From Streptomyces silvae (GTDB taxonomy: Bacteria; Actinomycetota; Actinomycetes; Streptomycetales; Streptomycetaceae): 64,000 nucleotides of DNA. Both the position numbers and the translations under genes were made by a program. The stretch spans positions 16,610 to 80,609 of the forward strand of contig NZ_JAERUC010000204.1 in the NCBI RefSeq assembly GCF_016745505.1, in the 5' to 3' direction. Positions 59,461 through 64,000 of the stretch are shown in pieces (position 1 is the first letter of the stretch; each line of letters opens with the position of its first letter). The notes below the pieces were generated by a model. That model saw only the letters and a list, made by a program, of their open reading frames with translations, did no database searches and was not told the origin of the DNA.

Positions 59461-59562
59461 ATGACCGACCTCATCCGCGCCGGCGTACGGGGCGATCTCT
59501 CCGGGGCGGTTGACCGGGACCCGGAGGAGGGCGAGGCGCGCCATGTCGCCGTCGGCGAGTAG
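59461..59562 (+). CDS. Possible small ORF (33 aa) between STM4015 and STM4014
   Basis: ATG 59461 to TAG 59562 encodes 33 residues (MTDLIRAGVRGDLSGAVDRD then PEEGEARHVAVGE). It begins 7 bases after the STM4015 stop and overlaps the STM4014 start by 20 bases; GGAGTGAGGA upstream is a fair ribosome binding site. It could be a coupling leader, a precursor-like peptide of the radical SAM cluster, or chance. No Cys, Trp or Phe for typical modification. Confidence 0.35.
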   Translation: MTDLIRAGVRGDLSGAVDRDPEEGEARHVAVGE

Positions 59563-60868
59563 CGGGACGCCGCGCCTGGCGGTCGTCGGCATTCCCGCCA
59601 ACCGCAGGGTCGGCCTCTTCCAGGACGCCGTGCGCGCCGCGGGGCTGCCCGCCGCGCGCACGGTCTCCTGGCTGGAGGTGCTGCGGGGAAAAGCGGTCTT
59701 CCTCCCGGGGGAGACGGTGCGCTTCGATTCACCCGGCGAGGACGCCGAGGTGGACCGCATGCTGCGTGGGGGCGACGATCCGGCCAGGGTCGAGGGTTCG
59801 GCCCTCTGGTACGGGCGCTTCACCGCGGCCGTGCGGGAGGTGGGGCGGGCCGCGGCGGCCGCGGGTGCGGTGCTGCTCGACGACCCCGAGGACATCGCGG
59901 TGCTGTTCGACAAGCGGCTCTGCCACGGCGTCCTCGACGCTGCCGGAGTGCCCGTCCCGGACTCCCCCACCTCGGGACCCGCCTCAGGGCCCGGTGCGGA
60001 ACCCGTACGGGGGTGGGCCGATGTGCGCCGGCTCATGGCGGAACACCGCATGCCCAGAGTGTTCGTGAAGCCCGCGCACGGCTCCTCCGCCTCGGGCGTC
60101 ATGGCCCTGGAGACGGCGAGCGCCGGGAGGATACGGGCGACCACCTCCGTGGAGCGGGACGGGCAGGGCCGGCTGTTCAACTCGCTGCGGGTACGGCGCA
60201 TTACGACGGAGCGGGAGGTGGCGGCCCTCGTCGACGCCCTGGCCCCGGACGGTTTGCACATCGAGCGCTGGCTGCCCAAGGCCTCCCAGCGGGGGCGGGT
60301 CGCCGACCTCCGGGTCGTGGTGGTCGCGGGAAGGGCGACGCATGCGGTCGTACGGACCAGCCGGTCCCCCATGACCAATCTTCACCTGGGCGGTGCCCGC
60401 GGTGACCTGGACGAGGTGCGGGCCGCGGTGGCAGCGGCGGGCGGAAGCTGGGACGCCGCCCTGGCCGTGTGCGAGCAGGCAGCCGCCTGCTTCCCGGACA
60501 CGCTGTGCGTGGGCGTCGATCTGCTGCCCGCGACCGGCTGGCGGCGCTTCGCCGTGGGCGAGGTGAACGCCTTCGGCGACCTCCTGCCGCGTCTGACCGG
60601 TCTGCCGGGCAGCGGCGCGGAGGGCCTGGACACCTATGGCGCGCAGGTCGCCGCCGTGCTGGCGGCCCAGGCACCCAGGCGGCCGTCCGCAGCACACGGC
60701 CACGCGGCCCCCTCGCACAACCACATGACCTCACCGCAGGACAACATGACCTCACCGCACGACCGCGCCGCACCGCCGCACGACCACCGGCCGGAAGGCC
60801 GTGCCCCGGAGTCCGGTCCGGCGGGCAACGACCGAGCAAGGAACGACCGTGTCACCCATGCCCCCTGA
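59543..60868 (+). CDS. STM4014-family ATP-grasp protein
   Basis: A 441-residue protein. After a Rossmann-like start (PRLAVVGIPANRRVGLFQDA) comes the ATP-grasp domain: DKRLCHGVLDAAGVPVPDS, MPRVFVKPAHGSSASGVMAL (the glycine-rich ATP loop), EVNAFGDLLPRL (metal-binding ExNxxGD). It probably ligates a carboxylate to an amine or thiol. The C-terminal 60 residues are a His/Pro/Ser-rich repeat tail (AAPSHNHMTSPQDNMTSPHD). The gene overlaps both neighbours. Confidence 0.88.
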   Translation: MSPSASSGTPRLAVVGIPANRRVGLFQDAVRAAGLPAARTVSWLEVLRGKAVFLPGETVRFDSPGEDAEVDRMLRGGDDPARVEGSALWYGRFTAAVREVGRAAAAAGAVLLDDPEDIAVLFDKRLCHGVLDAAGVPVPDSPTSGPASGPGAEPVRGWADVRRLMAEHRMPRVFVKPAHGSSASGVMALETASAGRIRATTSVERDGQGRLFNSLRVRRITTEREVAALVDALAPDGLHIERWLPKASQRGRVADLRVVVVAGRATHAVVRTSRSPMTNLHLGGARGDLDEVRAAVAAAGGSWDAALAVCEQAAACFPDTLCVGVDLLPATGWRRFAVGEVNAFGDLLPRLTGLPGSGAEGLDTYGAQVAAVLAAQAPRRPSAAHGHAAPSHNHMTSPQDNMTSPHDRAAPPHDHRPEGRAPESGPAGNDRARNDRVTHAP

Positions 60869-61718
60869 ACCCACGTCCCACCGCGCATCGATGCCGAGCC
60901 CGGACATGAACGCGATCGTGGGAAGCCACGACCTGCTGCTCGTCACCCTGGACACCCTGCGGTTCGACGTGGCCGAGGAGTTGGCCGCGGCCGGGCGCAT
61001 CCCGAACCTCGTCCGGCATCTGCCCGGCGGCGTCTGGGAGAAGCGGCATGCGCCGGGCAGCTTCACCTACGCCTCCCACCAGGCGATCTTTGCCGGTTTC
61101 CTGCCGACGCCCGCCACTCCCGGCCCTCACCCGAGGCTGTTCGCCGCCCGGTTCGCGGGGAGCGAGTCCACCGCGGACGGCACCTTCGTCCATGAGACCC
61201 CCGACCTCGTGTCCGGTCTCGCGGCCGTGGGCTATCGCACGGTGTGCGTCGGCGGTGTGGGGTTCTTCAACCGGCGCCCGCCCCTCGGCTCGGTCCTGCC
61301 CGGCATGTTCCAGGAGAGCCACTGGGAGCCGGAGTTCGGTGTGGCGTCCCCGACCTCCTTCGAGTCGCAGGTCGCACGCGCCGAGCAGGTCGTCGCGGAA
61401 CTTCCCGAGGACCAGCGGCTGTTCCTCTTCGTCAACGTCTCGGCGCTGCACCAGCCCAACTGGTTCCATCTGCCGGGTGCCATCGCCGACGCCGGCGACT
61501 CCAGGGCCACACACGCCGCGGCCCTGGAGTACGTGGACCGGCACATCGGGCGCCTCTTCGCCGCGACGAGCAGCCGCCGCAGGTGTTTCGCCATCGTCTG
61601 CTCCGATCACGGCACGGCGTACGGCGACGACGGCTACACCGGCCACCGGATCGGCCACGAAGCCGTCTGGACCGTCCCCTATGCCCACTTCTTCCTCGAA
61701 CCGGGGGCGACCCGATGA
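60849..61718 (+). CDS. STM4013/SEN3800-family sulfatase-like hydrolase
   Basis: A 289-residue protein of the alkaline phosphatase/sulfatase superfamily: LLLVTLDTLRFDVAEEL carries the metal-ligand Asp and the nucleophile-position Thr; VCSDHGTAYGDDGYTGHRIG holds the DHG/His ligands. SFTYASHQAIFAGFLP lies between. GTG 60849 after AAGGAACGACC; it overlaps the STM4014 end by 20 bases. It may hydrolyse a phosphate or sulfate ester, or act as a phosphotransferase, on the cluster's product. Confidence 0.88.
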   Translation: MSPMPPEPTSHRASMPSPDMNAIVGSHDLLLVTLDTLRFDVAEELAAAGRIPNLVRHLPGGVWEKRHAPGSFTYASHQAIFAGFLPTPATPGPHPRLFAARFAGSESTADGTFVHETPDLVSGLAAVGYRTVCVGGVGFFNRRPPLGSVLPGMFQESHWEPEFGVASPTSFESQVARAEQVVAELPEDQRLFLFVNVSALHQPNWFHLPGAIADAGDSRATHAAALEYVDRHIGRLFAATSSRRRCFAIVCSDHGTAYGDDGYTGHRIGHEAVWTVPYAHFFLEPGATR

Positions 61719-63085
61719 CCGGGACCACGCACAGCACCGGCCCGTACCGCAGCTACGTCTACGCCTACCCGCACAAGACGGCCTACCGCCCGCTCGACGC
61801 CCACCCCGCCGGGCGTCCCGCGCTGCGCGAGCTCTGGGCGGCCGAGCGCAAGGACGCGCTCTCCCTCTATCTGCACATACCGTTCTGCGAGGTCCGCTGC
61901 GGCTTCTGCAACCTGTTCACCCGGATCGGCGCCCCGGAGGAGCTGACGACGCGTTACCTCGACGCGCTCGACCGGCAGGCCACCGCCGTCCGGGACGCGC
62001 TGGGCGACGACGGTCCGGTGCGCTTCGCCTCCGCAGCGTTCGGCGGCGGCACGCCCACCTTCCTCACCGCCGGGGAGCTGGAGCGCCTCTGCGACATCGC
62101 GGAGAAGCGGATGGGGGCCGACCTGAGGGCGGTGCCGCTGTCGGTCGAGACCTCCCCGTCGACGGCGTCGGCGGACCGGCTGGCGGTCCTGGCCGACCGC
62201 GGTACCACCCGGATCAGCATCGGCGTACAGAGCTTCGTCGACGCCGAGGCCCGGGCCGCGGTCCGTCCGCAGCACCGCTCCGAGGTGGAGGCGGCCCTCG
62301 GCCGTATCCGTGAGGCCCGCATCCCGGTCCTCAACATCGACCTGATCTACGGCATCGACGGCCAGACCGGGGCGAGCTGGCGCACCTCGCTGGACGCCGC
62401 CCTGGCCTGGCGCCCGGAGGAGCTGTACCTCTACCCGCTGTACGTGCGTCCGCTGACCGGTCTCGGGCGACAGGGCACCGCCTCGGAAGCACGGCCGGAA
62501 GGGCCGGACACGGCCTGGGACGACCAGCGGCTGCGGCTGTACCGCGCGGGCCGCGACCATCTGCTGGCCCACGGCTACGAGCAGGTGTCCATGCGGATGT
62601 TCCGCCGCAGCGACGCCCCGCCGGCGGGCCCCGACGACTACGCGTGCCAGACGGACGGCATGATCGGGCTCGGCTGCGGAGCTCGCTCGTACACCTCCTC
62701 CCTGCACTACTCCTTCGACTACGCGGTGGAGATGCGCCAGATCCGGGGCATCATCGACCGCTTCACCACGACCGGGGACTTCTCCCGCGCGGAGGTCGGC
62801 CGGTACGTCGACGAGGGCGAGGCGCGCCGGCGCCATCTCCTGCAGTCGCTGCTCCAGGCCGAGGGGATGCGGTCCGCCGAGTACCGCGAGCGTTTCGGCA
62901 CGGATCCGTACGAGGACTTCCCCGCCGAGCTGGAGCTCTTCTCCTCGCGTGGCTGGCTGGACGGCTCGGCGGGCCCCGGCCTGCTGCGCCTCTCCCCCGA
63001 GGGCCTGGCCCATTCGGACGCCCTGGGCCCGGAGTTGTTCTCCCCGGCGGTGCGGGCCGCGATGGCCGCGTACGAGGCGAAGTGA
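61715..63085 (+). CDS. STM4012-family radical SAM enzyme
   Basis: A 456-residue radical SAM protein with the [4Fe-4S] cluster motif LHIPFCEVRCGFCNLFTR (CxxxCxxC). FGGGTPTFL and SVETSPST are SAM-binding segments shared with HemN/HemW-type enzymes. The remainder, including GLGCGARSYTSSLHYSFDY, is HemW-like in its C-terminal half. It lacks clear heme-handling evidence and belongs to the STM4012 family. ATGA overlap with STM4013, GTGA overlap with STM4011. Confidence 0.9.
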   Translation: MTGTTHSTGPYRSYVYAYPHKTAYRPLDAHPAGRPALRELWAAERKDALSLYLHIPFCEVRCGFCNLFTRIGAPEELTTRYLDALDRQATAVRDALGDDGPVRFASAAFGGGTPTFLTAGELERLCDIAEKRMGADLRAVPLSVETSPSTASADRLAVLADRGTTRISIGVQSFVDAEARAAVRPQHRSEVEAALGRIREARIPVLNIDLIYGIDGQTGASWRTSLDAALAWRPEELYLYPLYVRPLTGLGRQGTASEARPEGPDTAWDDQRLRLYRAGRDHLLAHGYEQVSMRMFRRSDAPPAGPDDYACQTDGMIGLGCGARSYTSSLHYSFDYAVEMRQIRGIIDRFTTTGDFSRAEVGRYVDEGEARRRHLLQSLLQAEGMRSAEYRERFGTDPYEDFPAELELFSSRGWLDGSAGPGLLRLSPEGLAHSDALGPELFSPAVRAAMAAYEAK

Positions 63086-63987
63086 ACGGGCCGACGAGCG
63101 GTGCGCCCGCCACCGCCATGGACCTGACGATCCTGTACCGGGGTCCGCTGGCGTCGTGCGACTACGACTGCCCCTACTGCCCGTTCGCCAAGCGGCGGGA
63201 CAGCGGGGAGCAACTCCGGTCCGACCGTGCGGCTCTGGAGCGGTTCACCGCATGGGCCGCCGCACAGACCGGCGACCGGCTGTCCGTGCTGTTCACCCCG
63301 TGGGGGGAGGGCCTCGTGCGGTCCTGGTACCGCAAGGCGCTCGTCGATCTGTCACGGCTGGAGCACATCGGCCGGGTCGCCATCCAGACCAACCTCAGCG
63401 GCCGTACGGGCTGGCTTGCGGAGGCCGACCGGGACAAGGTCGCCCTGTGGTGCACGTACCACCCGGGCCAGACGCCGTACGAGCGATTCCTGGGGCGGTG
63501 CCGGGAGCTCACGGATCTCGGGGTGCGCTACAGCGTCGGCATCGTGGGTCTCGACGACCATCTGGAGGAGGCCCGGCGGCTGCGTTCCGCGCTGCCGCCC
63601 GAGGTGTATCTCTGGGTCAACGCGGCCGAGGGGCACACCTATACGGACGAGCAGGCGGACCTCTGGACGGCTCTGGACCCGCTGTTCCCCTACAGCAGGC
63701 ATCCGCACCGCTCGGCCGGGCTGCCCTGCAGGACCGGTGAGTCGGTCGTCTCGGTGGACGGCGACGGGACGGTGCGCCGCTGTCACTTCGTCCGGGCCGA
63801 GCTGGGCAATCTCTACGACGGCAGCTACCGGAGCGCGCTCGGCCCGCGCGGCTGCCCACTCGCGGTGTGCGACTGCCACATCGGCTATGTGCACCTGGAG
63901 ACACTGCCGTTGTACGACGTCTTCGCAGGCGGCGTACTGGAGCGGATACCCGCCCGTCCGCTAGGGCGTGTCTTCAAAGGCTGTTGA
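63082..63987 (+). CDS. STM4011-family radical SAM enzyme
   Basis: A 301-residue radical SAM protein. The cluster motif is LASCDYDCPYCPFAKRRDSG (CxxxCxxC), followed by LFTPWGEGLVRSW and AIQTNLSGRTGWL. A C-terminal set of further cysteines (PCRTGE, RRCHFVR, GCPLAVCDCHIGYVH, FKGC) suggests an auxiliary Fe-S cluster, as in SPASM/twitch enzymes acting on peptides. GTG 63082 overlaps the STM4012 stop; an ATG at 63118 has no ribosome binding site. It ends 13 bases before the window does, so downstream genes are not visible. Confidence 0.9.
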   Translation: MNGPTSGAPATAMDLTILYRGPLASCDYDCPYCPFAKRRDSGEQLRSDRAALERFTAWAAAQTGDRLSVLFTPWGEGLVRSWYRKALVDLSRLEHIGRVAIQTNLSGRTGWLAEADRDKVALWCTYHPGQTPYERFLGRCRELTDLGVRYSVGIVGLDDHLEEARRLRSALPPEVYLWVNAAEGHTYTDEQADLWTALDPLFPYSRHPHRSAGLPCRTGESVVSVDGDGTVRRCHFVRAELGNLYDGSYRSALGPRGCPLAVCDCHIGYVHLETLPLYDVFAGGVLERIPARPLGRVFKGC

Positions 63988-64000
63988 TGGGGCATCATAT

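Noticed and set aside
61715..63085. HemW/HemN heme enzyme assignment for the first radical SAM gene
   Set aside because: The similarity is real, but the fixed neighbours (STM4011, 4013, 4014, 4015) identify the STM4012 family.

Overview
The window is chromosomal DNA of a high-GC actinomycete, almost certainly a Streptomyces. Codon third positions are strongly G/C. Genes typical of the genus occur throughout: Spo0M, a SigJ/ECF41 sigma factor, MmyB-type XRE regulators, several TetR regulators, CBS-BON and universal stress proteins, and a TTA leucine codon of the kind read by the bldA tRNA. The mixture of catabolic islands, regulators and gene remnants suggests an arm-like or accessory part of the chromosome. 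No rRNA, tRNA, CRISPR array or intact insertion sequence was recognised.

Layout. 0-5 kb: 3' end of an ECF41 sigma factor, a TetR gene with a palindromic operator, a secreted GH30 glycosidase, a secreted SGNH hydrolase and a DinB-like protein. 5-11.6 kb: a histidine/phenylalanine ammonia-lyase homologue that lacks the Ala-Ser-Gly MIO motif, divergent from a complete quaternary-amine (OpuC/ProU-type) ABC transporter operon followed by an NCS1 permease. Together these look like uptake and trimethylamine-eliminating degradation of ergothioneine or a related betaine. 11.6-13.2 kb: a graveyard in which a truncated MarR gene, the 5' end of an FMN reductase gene and a frameshifted MFS gene are fused. 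13.3-16.3 kb: glpF-glpK and a small membrane protein. 16.3-20.2 kb: HxlR/NTF2 pair, then CBS-BON, zinc alcohol dehydrogenase and UspA genes resembling dormancy or redox-stress islands. 20.3-23.4 kb: macro-domain deacetylase, mycothiol-type DinB protein, Spo0M and a 73-residue protein.

23.9-37.1 kb (minus strand): five tightly coupled genes. In transcription order they encode a DUF4132-type protein, a 1732-residue protein of unknown function, a MoxR AAA+ ATPase, a DUF5682-VWA fusion and a SWIM zinc-finger protein. The order matches the E. coli yehI-yehL-yehM-yehP-yehQ cluster and fits the idea of a MoxR/VWA NTP-dependent conflict or chaperone system.

37.5-48.4 kb: TetR and MFS efflux genes with twin operators, a two-component system with a divergent membrane protein, a streptomycin 3''-phosphotransferase-like gene, an orphan two-gene operon, an SDR with a second SDR remnant behind it, and an XRE regulator. 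48.5-51.8 kb: LacI, RpiB-like isomerase and MHS transporter. 51.9-58.3 kb: mixed metabolic genes, including an amino-acid dehydrogenase with a near-consensus promoter overlapped by a TetR-type operator, plus a DUF6745 pair.

58.5-64 kb: an intact STM4015-STM4014-STM4013-STM4012-STM4011 cluster (leucine-rich repeat protein, ATP-grasp, sulfatase-like hydrolase and two radical SAM proteins) with overlapping or closely spaced genes. Its product is not known. This cluster, the yeh-like cluster and the MIO-less lyase/transporter locus are the best candidates for undescribed biology here.
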